A DNA stretch of 40,282 bases from an uncultured Desulfohalobiaceae bacterium (GCA_913055815.1 CAJXKR010000002.1:1-40282); one strand, 5' to 3'. Positions 26,966 through 37,580 are shown, counted from the first letter of the stretch. Numbers and translations: made by a program. Notes: generated by a model not told the origin, from the sequence alone.

Positions 26966-28441
26966 ATGGACAAGGAAAACCCAAATATACTGATAGCTGA
27001 GGATGAATACGAACTGAGAGAAATATGCTCTGAAGCCTTGCAAGCTTCCGGATACAATGTTTTTGAAGCCTCAAACGGGATTGAGGCATTGAATATATTG
27101 CAGGAAAAAGATATAGCTTTAGTACTTTCAGATATCCGAATGCCGGAGATGGATGGAATACAGCTCTTGAATCAGATAGTTATGGAGAATATAGATGTAG
27201 ATTTTATAATTATCACCGGCTTCGGCAGCATTGACACTGCAGTGGAAACAATCAAGAAAGGTGCTATTGATTACCTGCCCAAACCATTTAATATAGACCA
27301 CTTGAGACTACAAGTTGATAAAGCTATAAATCAACGCTTGGAGCGGGAAGAAAAAAACATTCTCGATAAGAGAGTCCAGGTCTTAAAATTAAGTCAAGAC
27401 TTGAACAAACATTTGGAACTAAATACATTGCTCGATGAATTCCTTTTTCATATAGAAAAAAATTTTTCACCTTCCAGTACCGGAATATTCCTAAAAGCCG
27501 ATCAAAGCAACGAACTGAAACAGGCCAGGGCAAGTGGAAAATTACTCTATGCCGATTCAACAACACTGAATATTATTCGAAAATTGTGCAAGGAAACAAT
27601 GGAAAAACAGCATTACAAACTGATAGATCCATATACTATAAAAAAAGATGCTTATCTGTACTCACTTTTAAGAGATTCTAAATTGAACTATTCCATGCTA
27701 TTCGCTCCAATCCTAAAACAAGAGGCTTGCTTGGGAGTTGTGGTATTAATGCGCGATAATACAAAGTCCTTTTATACCAATGATGATCTGCAGCTGTTAA
27801 AAGTATTTACTTCCCAGACTGCCTCAGCTATAGAAAATGCCAAGCTATACGGACAATTGCAGGTAATGAATCAAGAGATCATCAGATCTCTCACCCAGGC
27901 TGTGGAAGCCAAAGATATTTATACTCGAGGTCATTCCTATCAAGTAGCAAATTACGCAACCCAATTGGGAAAGAGACTGGGGCTCACATCCGGGGAATTG
28001 AGTCAATTATATTATGCCGGTTTGGTCCACGATATCGGCAAAATCGGCATCCCTGACAACATCTTAAATAAACCCGATACATTAACTCCTGAAGAATATT
28101 CCATTATGAAGAGGCATCCGGAATTGGGGAAGAATATTTTGCTACAGGTCAAAAGCCTGGAAAACATTTTACCCATAATTTATCATCATCACGAATATGT
28201 GGATGGTAATGGGTATCCGGACAAACTCAGGGATTCGCAGATTCCCTTTCTTGCCAAATTAATCAGTTTAGTGGACGCCTTTGATGCCCTGACTTCGGAC
28301 AGGGCCTATAGATATGCACTCTCGGTTCCTGAAGCCTTGAGTATAATACAAGCTAAGGCCGGCCAACAATGGGATACAGAACTAATTGAAATTTGGGTGG
28401 ATATTGTAAACAAGGAAAACCCAAAGGTAAATATCGGATGA
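26966..28441 (+). CDS. Response regulator with REC-GAF-HD-GYP domains (c-di-GMP phosphodiesterase-like)
   Basis: NILIAEDEYELREICSEAL; LVLSDIRMPEMDGIQLL; YAGLVHDIGKIGIPDNILNKPDTLTPEEYSIMKRHPELGKNIL; HHHEYVDGNGYPD; DAFDALTSDRAYR. Confidence 0.95.
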   Translation: MDKENPNILIAEDEYELREICSEALQASGYNVFEASNGIEALNILQEKDIALVLSDIRMPEMDGIQLLNQIVMENIDVDFIIITGFGSIDTAVETIKKGAIDYLPKPFNIDHLRLQVDKAINQRLEREEKNILDKRVQVLKLSQDLNKHLELNTLLDEFLFHIEKNFSPSSTGIFLKADQSNELKQARASGKLLYADSTTLNIIRKLCKETMEKQHYKLIDPYTIKKDAYLYSLLRDSKLNYSMLFAPILKQEACLGVVVLMRDNTKSFYTNDDLQLLKVFTSQTASAIENAKLYGQLQVMNQEIIRSLTQAVEAKDIYTRGHSYQVANYATQLGKRLGLTSGELSQLYYAGLVHDIGKIGIPDNILNKPDTLTPEEYSIMKRHPELGKNILLQVKSLENILPIIYHHHEYVDGNGYPDKLRDSQIPFLAKLISLVDAFDALTSDRAYRYALSVPEALSIIQAKAGQQWDTELIEIWVDIVNKENPKVNIG

Positions 28442-28445
28442 ATTT

Positions 28446-28488
28446 AGGGCATATATCCTTAAACTTAAATATCAGGATGATATGCCCT
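28446..28488. terminator. Bidirectional hairpin between convergent genes
   Basis: AGGGCATATATCCT...AGGATGATATGCCCT followed by ATAAAAAA. Confidence 0.6.
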
Positions 28489-28513
28489 ATAAAAAATCAA
28501 GGCTGCTATGTTC

Positions 28514-30553
28514 TTATTGCATCTGTTTAACTATTTGTTCCAGATCCTGGGCCAATCTATTCAACTCGGAAATGGCCTGCGAAGATTGCTGCATAGTTTC
28601 CGCCGCCTCAGTAGCGGTTCTGTTCACTTCTTCAGTGGATTGATTGACTTGTTCACTTGCAGAGGATTGCTCTTCAGAGGAAGTGGCTATGTTTTGCACC
28701 TGCTCGGCATTTGACTCTGCAAGTCCCACAATCTCCTGCAAGTAATTGCTGGCCTTGCGTGACTGTTCGGACGTCTCTTCCACCGCTTTTTCAGTTTCTG
28801 TCACCTCTTCCACATTCTTTTCCGTACCCGAGGTTATGGAACTTATGGTATTGCCCACTTCCTTGGTTGCCTCCATGGTCTTTTCAGCCAGCTTGCGCAC
28901 TTCGTCCGCCACCACTGCGAATCCCTTTCCGGCTTCTCCGGCACGAGCGGCTTCGATTGCCGCGTTGAGTGCCAGCAGGTTAGTCTGGTCAGCAATGTCG
29001 TTTATCATGTCCATCACCTGGTTTATACCCTGCACATCCTTACTGAGCTGGTCCATGGAACTTTTCACGTTTTGTGTCCTCTGGTTGACACTGTGCATAT
29101 ATTCGGATACCTGGTCCACTATCTCCTTGCCTTCGTTGGCCTTTTTCTTGGTGCTTTCGGATTGTTCCGCCGCGCTGGAGGCATTTCTGGATATTTCCAG
29201 TATGGAGGAATTCATTTGTTCCATGGCCGTGGACACTTCGGAAGCCCGTTTTTGCTGTTCCTCCGCTCCGGTACTGGCTTCTTCTATCTGGGCGGAGAGT
29301 TCCTCTGTAGCACTGGCCAAACGCTCGGAAACATCGTTTGCCTGGCTGGAGAGCTCATACAGTTGGGAGTTCTGTTCCTGGATCTTTTTCTCTTGTTCCT
29401 TTATATCAGTAATATCGGCTATGGTAATAAACACGCTTGCCAGTTCCCCCTTGTCGTCGAACAAGGGTGCTGAATCCACTTGAATATGCTTGATATTGCC
29501 CTTTCTGGTCTCGAATTCGGCCTGTGTGCCCAAAATTGGCCGCCTTTCCTGAATTGTCTTTTCCGTTATAGTAGACCTGGTGGCATCGTTGTAAAAGGCA
29601 AGGCCCGCTTTTTCCCCGATCAACCTCTCCTTGTCGTCTTCTTCCACCAGCATAGCGGCTGCCTTGTTGAATTTTTTGATATAAGCGTTCTGATCCGACC
29701 AAACCAGGGGAGTAGCCATTTCCTCCAAAACTGATTCGTAGTAATTTATGCTCTCCTTTATCTTCTCCGTCATTATGTTGATCTTTTCAGCAAGCTTACC
29801 TATCTCGTCGCTACGATCAATCTGCAGTTTTGCAATATCCAGGTTTCCATCGGCAATACTCTCAGCATGTCTGTCCATGTCAACAATGGGTCTGGAGATA
29901 CGCTTGGCCAGGTAAAAAATTCCCACTGCAATCACGGCAGTTATACCTATCCCGATTAAGGTTATTTTCAAAAACATGGAGACGATGCTATTCCAGACAT
30001 CATTGACATATATTCCTGAAACCAAGACCCATCCCCAGGGTTCGAATTCCTTAACATAGGACAACTTGGGTTCTTCACGGTCCTCGTCGTCGTAATACTG
30101 CCAGTGGTATTCTACAAACCCTGCTCCTTTGTCCTTGGCTACCTCCACCATCTCTTTAATTAAATATTTGCCGTTAGGGTCCTGGAGACCGGAAATATCC
30201 TGGCCCTCTAATTGGGGCTGGTACGGGTGCATTAACATTCTCGGCTTTTTATCGATTATATAAAAATAATTCCGTTCTTTCGGTCCGTACCTGACACCTC
30301 TTATGGCCTCTTGAGCAGAGGCTTTGGCTTTGGCTTCGCTCATCTCACCGTCCTTGGACAATTCATAATAGTGGTTCAGGATAGCCATTTGAGCCTGGGT
30401 CAGATTTTTCACCTTGCTTTTTTTCTCTTGCCATAGTGAATCGTAAACATCCGGAAAATAGACTAAACTCAATACTATCGAAAAGACAGCTATTAGCAGG
30501 ATCATGGTGACAACCAATTGATTCTGAAAACTCTTGAACCGAAAGAGACGCAT
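28514..30553 (-). CDS. Methyl-accepting chemotaxis protein (sCache-HAMP-PAS-MCP signal)
   Basis: Two TM segments, Cache-type sensor ([22 protein letters not shown]), HAMP, PAS, and [41 protein letters not shown]. Confidence 0.96.
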   Translation of the reverse strand: MRLFRFKSFQNQLVVTMILLIAVFSIVLSLVYFPDVYDSLWQEKKSKVKNLTQAQMAILNHYYELSKDGEMSEAKAKASAQEAIRGVRYGPKERNYFYIIDKKPRMLMHPYQPQLEGQDISGLQDPNGKYLIKEMVEVAKDKGAGFVEYHWQYYDDEDREEPKLSYVKEFEPWGWVLVSGIYVNDVWNSIVSMFLKITLIGIGITAVIAVGIFYLAKRISRPIVDMDRHAESIADGNLDIAKLQIDRSDEIGKLAEKINIMTEKIKESINYYESVLEEMATPLVWSDQNAYIKKFNKAAAMLVEEDDKERLIGEKAGLAFYNDATRSTITEKTIQERRPILGTQAEFETRKGNIKHIQVDSAPLFDDKGELASVFITIADITDIKEQEKKIQEQNSQLYELSSQANDVSERLASATEELSAQIEEASTGAEEQQKRASEVSTAMEQMNSSILEISRNASSAAEQSESTKKKANEGKEIVDQVSEYMHSVNQRTQNVKSSMDQLSKDVQGINQVMDMINDIADQTNLLALNAAIEAARAGEAGKGFAVVADEVRKLAEKTMEATKEVGNTISSITSGTEKNVEEVTETEKAVEETSEQSRKASNYLQEIVGLAESNAEQVQNIATSSEEQSSASEQVNQSTEEVNRTATEAAETMQQSSQAISELNRLAQDLEQIVKQMQ

Positions 30554-30923
30554 ATTACCTCCAAAATTATAAATTATTTTCTGTAACTTAAAGACACACC
30601 CTTATCTTTACACATAAGCACAAGGTCTACAACAACTTTCATTAATGTCAATACTGCAAACATAAATAAACATTGTTGCAAACAAGGTGCCAAAATCAAA
30701 AACTAACAAAAACCATTTAATTGCAGCAGGTTAGGTAAAAAAGGATGGAGTCGTAAAATTATATGGGTTTGTTTTTTTCAAGTTCAGCTTGAATCGAGTC
30801 AAACCAAATTTGACAAATAAAGATTAACAAATTCCAGACTGGTAAAGACGTTCCTGAAGGAAATCCAACTCCCCTTCCGTTTTGACCTAACTGAAAACTA
30901 AAGACATTGCCCCATCCCTTGTC

Positions 30924-33161
30924 TTATCCATAGATCCAGATTAGATAGCCTAGCATCATAAACAGCAAAACAGGTTGCAACGCTCGAATGCCCCATTCCA
31001 AAACCCGATATAATCTTTCATTTTTATAATAAAATGCGGTGCGTACTGCAATGGTAACCATGATCCCGATAAGAAGCCACATATAGACAAAGAAATACAC
31101 ATAGTCGATTGACACCAGATAACCAATATTGGGGAGTTGATCAGCCGTCATCAGGCTCAAGGAGACCGTGGTTAACAGCAGGATGACCCCCAAATTAAGC
31201 CTGGCGGCAAAAGGCGGACCCTCGGGAACAATAAAAGTCATGGCGTAGCCAAGAATAAAAATAAAGAACAAGGGGACCATGTTCTTGAATATGTAGCTGG
31301 CGGCATTGCGTTCGATCTTTGCCATGACATTGAACCGGGAATAAGTTATGCCCGTATCAGCATCGGAGTGGAACAGACGGGGATTCCCCAGTGTGGAGTC
31401 TGCCACTCCAATATCCGAATAGGCAAGGATATCTTGCAGTTGCCATTTGTTTTCTCCCTGAAAACCCGAGTGCTGCTGCAACCGGCTTAAGAGACTGCTT
31501 CCTTTGTGCCGTTGCATACCAATGTCGTCTGCCACAAAAATAAGCCGCTCCCTGTTGAGTTCTTTGTGCCGGAAGCGGATACGCAGGGTTTGCTCGTCAA
31601 AGGGGTAGTTGTGAAACTGAAATGGCTCCTGGAATTCAGACTTCACCCGGTAGGCACGGTAGTGCATATCGTCCACGGTGGTAGCCCTCATGGGATCAAC
31701 ATTTTCTCCCAACTGCACATCACTGTTAAAGAACTCGATCTTGGAGTAGTCCAGTGGATTCACATGCCGGAACCAAATGTAAAAGTCTGCGATAAAGCTC
31801 TCATTTTTTTGGTCAATGTGCACGATCTCATTTATATCCAGCCCGGTATAAACCACATCTGTTTTATAAAACAGATCATCCTGAAATGAAAGTAGATTGC
31901 CCTTCTGGATATGTTTGTCTACATCAAGGAGTTGGTCCGGATTGAGCACCGGGGTGAGTTGCACCGGGGCGGAAACGAGATTGTCCCTGACGTAGAGCCC
32001 AAAGGGTGAGGGATTGTCTGCATTGCCCTGTGCATCGAAATATATATGCCCGGTAACACCGGTATAGGACTTGTCTGGATTGGAATAACCTTGCAGGATA
32101 TCCCGCAGCTGCCTCCGCTGGCTGGAGAGTTCAGCATCCGGGTCTACACGCTCCAGGGCCTGCAGGACAAGTCCTGCGGCATCATAATTGCTTGCGCTCA
32201 AAGCATCTGGCTCTTGGTCATGTTCGTGTATGAAATCACGGCTGAATTGTTGGGCTTTCCTGTTGGCGATATCCCGGATAAAATAGGTAGTGGTGTAGAT
32301 CCCGTTGGTGTAGTCACCTGCATCTTCGGAGTCGCTTAGACCTGAAGCCACTTCCTTGGGAAATGTACCCAGCCCCAGGGAATCGCCCCCCAAAACAGGT
32401 ATATCCAGATTGGATTTTTGAAGACGTCGCACCAAATCCGCCGCCTCTTTATCCAGCAAGGCCACATACATCCCGCCGGAGTCTTTATCCTTTTGCAATT
32501 GCTCGATAATCCTGTCCAATTTTTGGGATACATTGTCCTCAAGAGAATTGATCCCCCAGTTATTCTTGATATTCAAGTCCAATTCCCGGGCAGCGGAACG
32601 AAAAGATTGCATCAATGTCCGGCCATAGGCATCATCTTCATATACGATGTTCACATCCGACTGATTCAAGACCCCGGACATATACAGAGCAGAGAGCTTA
32701 CCCTGCAACCTGTTGTCCGAGACTACCCGAAAATACCAGGGATTGCCTTCAGTAACATCAGGCGCGGCTGCACTCCCGGTTACTGCCGGAATCCCCCTGT
32801 CTTGATATATTTCACCTCCTTGCAGGGACAAGGAACTGTAATAGTGACCGATAACCGCCAGGCACCGGCTCTCATCAGCGATCCTCCTTGCCTGTTTGCG
32901 GGCCAACTTTTTGTCGTGCTTGTTGTCATAGACTTCAACAACAACTTCCCTACCCCGGATTCCTCCCTTGTCATTGATATTTTGCACCTGCAGGCGGACT
33001 CCGTTCACCATGGCATTACCGCTTTTTTTATCCTTGCCGCTCATGGGACCGATGACAGCAATACGCAGTGGCTCCTGGGCCTGGGCAACAGAAGAGATAC
33101 TGATGAGAATGGTTAGGCAGGCTATTGCCACTTTGATATAAAAGCTAAAGTAAGTATACAA
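30924..33161 (-). CDS. LIVBP-type periplasmic binding domain fused to pentameric ligand-gated ion channel (Cys-loop/Pro-loop family)
   Basis: Signal peptide; LRIAVIGPMSGKDKKSGNAMVNGVRLQVQNINDKGGIRGREV (type I SBP); ECD with FQEPFQFHNYPFDEQTLRIRF; four C-terminal TM helices including M2 AARLNLGVILLLTTVSLSLMTADQLPNIGYLVSIDYVYF. Confidence 0.88.
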   Translation of the reverse strand: MYTYFSFYIKVAIACLTILISISSVAQAQEPLRIAVIGPMSGKDKKSGNAMVNGVRLQVQNINDKGGIRGREVVVEVYDNKHDKKLARKQARRIADESRCLAVIGHYYSSLSLQGGEIYQDRGIPAVTGSAAAPDVTEGNPWYFRVVSDNRLQGKLSALYMSGVLNQSDVNIVYEDDAYGRTLMQSFRSAARELDLNIKNNWGINSLEDNVSQKLDRIIEQLQKDKDSGGMYVALLDKEAADLVRRLQKSNLDIPVLGGDSLGLGTFPKEVASGLSDSEDAGDYTNGIYTTTYFIRDIANRKAQQFSRDFIHEHDQEPDALSASNYDAAGLVLQALERVDPDAELSSQRRQLRDILQGYSNPDKSYTGVTGHIYFDAQGNADNPSPFGLYVRDNLVSAPVQLTPVLNPDQLLDVDKHIQKGNLLSFQDDLFYKTDVVYTGLDINEIVHIDQKNESFIADFYIWFRHVNPLDYSKIEFFNSDVQLGENVDPMRATTVDDMHYRAYRVKSEFQEPFQFHNYPFDEQTLRIRFRHKELNRERLIFVADDIGMQRHKGSSLLSRLQQHSGFQGENKWQLQDILAYSDIGVADSTLGNPRLFHSDADTGITYSRFNVMAKIERNAASYIFKNMVPLFFIFILGYAMTFIVPEGPPFAARLNLGVILLLTTVSLSLMTADQLPNIGYLVSIDYVYFFVYMWLLIGIMVTIAVRTAFYYKNERLYRVLEWGIRALQPVLLFMMLGYLIWIYG

Positions 33162-33532
33162 AAGAGCATTCCCCTTTGTGTATAAGGTCCTAGTCGTAAC
33201 TGGCAGGACTCAAACACAGCCGAACGGACAATTACCCGGGTTCAACTTTAATATTTTTTTGAGAAATGGCTTAATATTTGACTTGGTTATTTTAGAATTG
33301 TATAGACCTCGCATGATGTCAAGGGAAATATTGCTGCAAATCCAGAAAGACAATTTGATACTTGTTCTCGCTTATCTTTATATTTAAACCTTTCTTACGG
33401 GAATAGTATACATCTCAAGAGTAAATAATTCATTTTTTAAATCAAAACCCACACTGCAATAAATCTTTATAATTAAAAGAATAAAACAATACAGAAACAA
33501 TCTTTAAACTATCGGATTTTAATCTAGTTCCC

Positions 33533-33557
33533 ATCCGGAAACTCCTAATTTCCGGAT
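33533..33557. other. Hairpin in divergent intergenic region
   Basis: ATCCGGAAA...TTTCCGGAT, 9-bp stem. Confidence 0.5.
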
Positions 33558-33682
33558 TTCGTTGTGCTTCCCGGATATAACTAACAAATCCCCACAAGAA
33601 CAATTTCTAATTGCTTAAACAGTTTTTATCTAATATATTCTGAATCAAAATACCAAAGTGTATTCTGCAACAAGGAGCCTTA

Positions 33683-36600
33683 ATGAACTCAAACCTAGAT
33701 CCCCAGCAATGGGGGAAATCTCTTTTTGATGCAGTCACGGAACTAGTGACCACTCTGGATCTTAATATGCGGATCCAGTGGGCCAATCAGGATACTGCCA
33801 AGTCAGTAAATGAAAATCCCGAGAACCTGCTGGGACATTATTGCTTCCAGGTCTGGTACAATCGGGACATCCCCTGTGAAGAGTGCCCGGTCCAAATGAC
33901 CATACAGACCGGGGAATCCCAAGAAAGCGAAGTGGCATCACCCGACGGCAAGTATCAACATGTAAGGACCTATCCACTGAACTCCCAGGAGGGAAATTTA
34001 GAGGGAGTTGCCGTGCTTGGCAGGGATATCACCGAGTGGAAGCAGATGGAAAAGGAACTGCAGCAGCGAAGATCTGAATTGGAAAAGCAGGAAGAGCTGT
34101 ACCGCAGTCTGGTGGAAGATCATCCCTATTTTGTTGAACGCTTCCTGCCTGATACCACGATTATTTTTGCCAACAACGCCATGGCGGAATCCATTGGCTA
34201 TCCCCCTGAACAGCTCAAGGGCCGGAAATGGATAGATTTCATTCCCGAGGAGGAGCGCACCCTGATTCTGGAACAACTGGCAGAACTGACTCCTGAAGAT
34301 TCGATTTGCAGCTACGAGAATTCCTGTTTTGCCAGTAATGGTTCCAAGCGTTTGCACAGCTGGACCCACCAGGCCTTTTTCGACGACCAGGGTGAAATTA
34401 GCTACTTTCAGTCAGTCGGAACGGATGTCACGGAACGCAAACAGGCAGAAAGGGCCCTGCAAGAGTGGGAAAACTACTACCGCACCATATTCGAGACTTC
34501 GGGCTCGGCAATGTTTATTATTGAACACGATACCACCATTTCCCTCGCCAATTCAAACTTCGAACGAATGACCGGATATTCCAGACAGGAAGTCGAGGGG
34601 AAGAAATCCTGGACCGAGTTCGTGCACCCGGATGATGTGACCTGGATGAAGGAAAAGCACTACTTTCGAAGGCAATATCCCTCCGGAATCCCACTTGAAT
34701 ACGAATTCCGCTTCTTTGCACGCAATGGCGAACTGCGTCATGCCTATCTAACCATCGATTTGATCCCGGAGACTACAAAGAGCGTGGTTTCGGTTGTAGA
34801 CATAACAGAACGCAAAAACACCGAAGCAGCCATGCGCCGTTCCGAGAACTACTACCGCGCCATATTCGAGACTTCGGGGGCGATAATGTTTATTGTTGAA
34901 GAGGACACCACCATTTCGCATGTCAACTCCAACTTCGAGAATTTGACCGGATATTCCAGACAAGAGGTAGAGGGGGAAAAATCCTGGACCGAGTTCGTAA
35001 ACCCCGGTGATCTGGAATGGCTGCAGGAATACAATTATTCGCTGCGCCAGCATCCAAATACGGCACCACGCCAGAATGAAATAAACATAACCAACCGCCA
35101 AGGAGAAAGCAAGGATCTGTATTTGGCAGCAGCCAGGATACCGGGGAGCAATCAAAGGGTCGTCTCATGTATTGACATCACCGAAAGCAAGCGGGCAGAG
35201 GATTTGTTGCGGGAGAGCGAGGAACAATACCGCCTACTGGTGGAAAACGCCTTTGAAGGTATCGGGGTTGCTCAAGACGGTGAATTTAAATGGATAAATC
35301 CACGCATAGTCGAAATGATGGGTTGTTCCCAAGAAGAACTAACCACTATCTCTATTTTCGATTTTGTGCACCCGGAAGACAAAGAAGCAGTGATAAAAAA
35401 ACATTACCAGAGGATGCAGGAAATCAAGCCGCCTAGAATATACTCCTTCAGAATCTTGAGCCCTCAAAACGAAGTCCTGTGGTGCCAGGTATCAGTGATT
35501 GGCATAAATTGGCAGGGCAGGCCAGCGGATTTATGCTTTTTCTCCGATATATCCCAGCAAAAAAGGATCGAATCTGAACTGGAAGAGGCGAAACAAAGAG
35601 CAGAAGCAGCCAACAGATCCAAATCCGAGTTTTTGGCCAATATGAGCCACGAGATTCGTACGCCTCTAAACGGTATCCTGGGAATGTTGCAATTATTAAA
35701 GACCTCTGCCCTGGATGAACAGCAAGAAAGATTCGTAGACACCGGCCTGGATTCAACAAGACGGCTTAACAGGCTTTTGACCGATATCCTGGACCTCTCC
35801 AAGATCGAGGCAAACAAACTGGTAATCAAGCAGGAGGAATTCGTATTTACTGATGTGATACAAACCATAAGGGATATTTTTAATCAACTCACCCAAAAGA
35901 ACCAGAATGAAATCAATATCAGCCTGGACGAGAACATCCCGGAAATGCTAATCGGGGACAGCACCCGCCTGAATCAGATCCTGTTCAATCTGGTGGGCAA
36001 TGCAAATAAATATACCCAAAACGGCCAGATTGGATTGGAAGTGTCTCTATTGCCAGCTGTACAGCCTGACAACTGCAGACTACTGTTCGTGATCGCGGAC
36101 AATGGACAAGGAATCCCTGAAGACAGGATAGACAGGATCTTTGACATATTCACCCAGGGCAGCGATGCCTCTTACACCCGGGAATTTGAAGGCGCCGGCC
36201 TGGGCCTTCCCCTGGTCAAAAGGCTCGTGGATTTGATGAACGGCAGTATATCCCTTAGCAGCAAAGAGGGTGAAGGGACCACGGTTTATGTCAGCCTCCC
36301 CTTCGGGATACCGGAGTCCATGCAGCAAGACACGGATGACTCGCAGGCCGCTGAAAAGCCCTTTACAGCAAGCAATTCACGCGTGCTAGTGGTGGACGAC
36401 GACGAAACAACCCAACTCTATATTAAGCGCCTGCTGGAAATGCAGGGTGTTGCAACCAACGTGGCAGAGGACGGGAAAGAAGCCCTGGATTGGCTTGAAA
36501 AAGATGATTTCGACTGCATCTTGATGGATGTGCAAATGCCTGTACTGGACGGTGTAGAGGCAACAAAAAAGATCCGCTCTTCAAATGCGGACTTCAAAAA

Positions 36601-36739
36601 AATACCCATTGTCGCCATGACGGCTTACGCCATGACCGGAGACCGGGAAAAATTCCTGCAGGCAGGCATGGACGACTATATTGCCAAGCCGGTGGACAGG
36701 GATGGACTTTTGGCAATACTGGAGAGAAATATAAATTAA
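33683..36739 (+). CDS. Multi-PAS hybrid histidine kinase with C-terminal receiver
   Basis: Five PAS-like modules, H-box SEFLANMSHEIRTPLNGILGMLQLL, GAGLGLPLVKRLVDLM, REC RVLVVDDDETTQLYIKRLLE...CILMDVQMPVLDGVEA. No obvious TM. Confidence 0.95.
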   Translation: MNSNLDPQQWGKSLFDAVTELVTTLDLNMRIQWANQDTAKSVNENPENLLGHYCFQVWYNRDIPCEECPVQMTIQTGESQESEVASPDGKYQHVRTYPLNSQEGNLEGVAVLGRDITEWKQMEKELQQRRSELEKQEELYRSLVEDHPYFVERFLPDTTIIFANNAMAESIGYPPEQLKGRKWIDFIPEEERTLILEQLAELTPEDSICSYENSCFASNGSKRLHSWTHQAFFDDQGEISYFQSVGTDVTERKQAERALQEWENYYRTIFETSGSAMFIIEHDTTISLANSNFERMTGYSRQEVEGKKSWTEFVHPDDVTWMKEKHYFRRQYPSGIPLEYEFRFFARNGELRHAYLTIDLIPETTKSVVSVVDITERKNTEAAMRRSENYYRAIFETSGAIMFIVEEDTTISHVNSNFENLTGYSRQEVEGEKSWTEFVNPGDLEWLQEYNYSLRQHPNTAPRQNEINITNRQGESKDLYLAAARIPGSNQRVVSCIDITESKRAEDLLRESEEQYRLLVENAFEGIGVAQDGEFKWINPRIVEMMGCSQEELTTISIFDFVHPEDKEAVIKKHYQRMQEIKPPRIYSFRILSPQNEVLWCQVSVIGINWQGRPADLCFFSDISQQKRIESELEEAKQRAEAANRSKSEFLANMSHEIRTPLNGILGMLQLLKTSALDEQQERFVDTGLDSTRRLNRLLTDILDLSKIEANKLVIKQEEFVFTDVIQTIRDIFNQLTQKNQNEINISLDENIPEMLIGDSTRLNQILFNLVGNANKYTQNGQIGLEVSLLPAVQPDNCRLLFVIADNGQGIPEDRIDRIFDIFTQGSDASYTREFEGAGLGLPLVKRLVDLMNGSISLSSKEGEGTTVYVSLPFGIPESMQQDTDDSQAAEKPFTASNSRVLVVDDDETTQLYIKRLLEMQGVATNVAEDGKEALDWLEKDDFDCILMDVQMPVLDGVEATKKIRSSNADFKKIPIVAMTAYAMTGDREKFLQAGMDDYIAKPVDRDGLLAILERNIN

Positions 36740-36993
36740 AGTTATACTGCTAAACCCAGGAATAAAAAACACTTGCATCAAGGAGCCAAGATGAACGATG
36801 GACCTTGATCTGTCTAGAGCGTCAGGAAAACTCCCTTCTTGATTTTGTCAGGCTTTTGCAAGAGCCGGATGGGAACTTCTAATGCACAATGCACGGTCAA
36901 ACTCAGCAGCTACCGTATCCATTCTAGCCAATAACCAGTTGACACCCCAGGATAAAATTGCCGCAACTCTAAACAGGTCCAGTATGTTTTGCT

Positions 36994-37022
36994 TCCGGGA
37001 AGGGGCACAACCCCTTCCCGGA
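36994..37022. other. Perfect 12-bp stem hairpin downstream of the small minus-strand gene
   Basis: TCCGGGAAGGGG-CACAA-CCCCTTCCCGGA; no good T-tract, so terminator role uncertain. Confidence 0.6.
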
Positions 37023-37028
37023 CATATA

Positions 37029-37328
37029 TTAATCAACTTCCACTGAATAGTATCCCGGGCCCACAATCACCGTCTTGCCATCGGAAATAAAATATACAGT
37101 GGGACTGCCCTGATTGCTGTCAATCTTGAAATTTCCGGTCCAGACCTTCCTGCTTCCGTCATGGCCGGTCCAGACTACTTTTCTCTTTAATCCCATGGTG
37201 GAACTTTGAATACTCTTCATTTTCCTCTGACAACTCTCGCAGCCGTATACTCCGGAGAAGATAACAAACACGCTAAAAAGTGCCAGAATAACAAGTGTAA
37301 ACTTACCTGCCATACCTTTTGCCTCCAT
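37029..37328 (-). CDS. Small exported protein with CxxC, unknown function
   Basis: N-terminal hydrophobic signal ending GVYGCESCQRK; short beta-rich C-terminus. Confidence 0.6.
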   Translation of the reverse strand: MEAKGMAGKFTLVILALFSVFVIFSGVYGCESCQRKMKSIQSSTMGLKRKVVWTGHDGSRKVWTGNFKIDSNQGSPTVYFISDGKTVIVGPGYYSVEVD

Positions 37329-37580
37329 GATTTAACTCCTTTCTGATTTTATTTTTAATACAAGTTATAAAGCTGGACTTTATTCACTTAATCGATTCTG
37401 AACAAAATCCACCTTTCTGCATCTCAGATTAAAATTCACTACCAAACCCCTTGGCAATAGCTGTAACCTAACAAAAGGCAGTAATGCCATCTGGCCGGGA
37501 ATTTTATATTTGCTGAACCTATGCCAATGACTGCCTGTAAAAACCTGCTGAAAGTTTACAACAAATACCCGGCTTTGAAT

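Noticed and set aside
28746-29483. 245-aa plus-strand ORF antisense to the chemoreceptor
   Set aside because: Ser-rich antisense translation of the MCP coiled-coil; no motifs.
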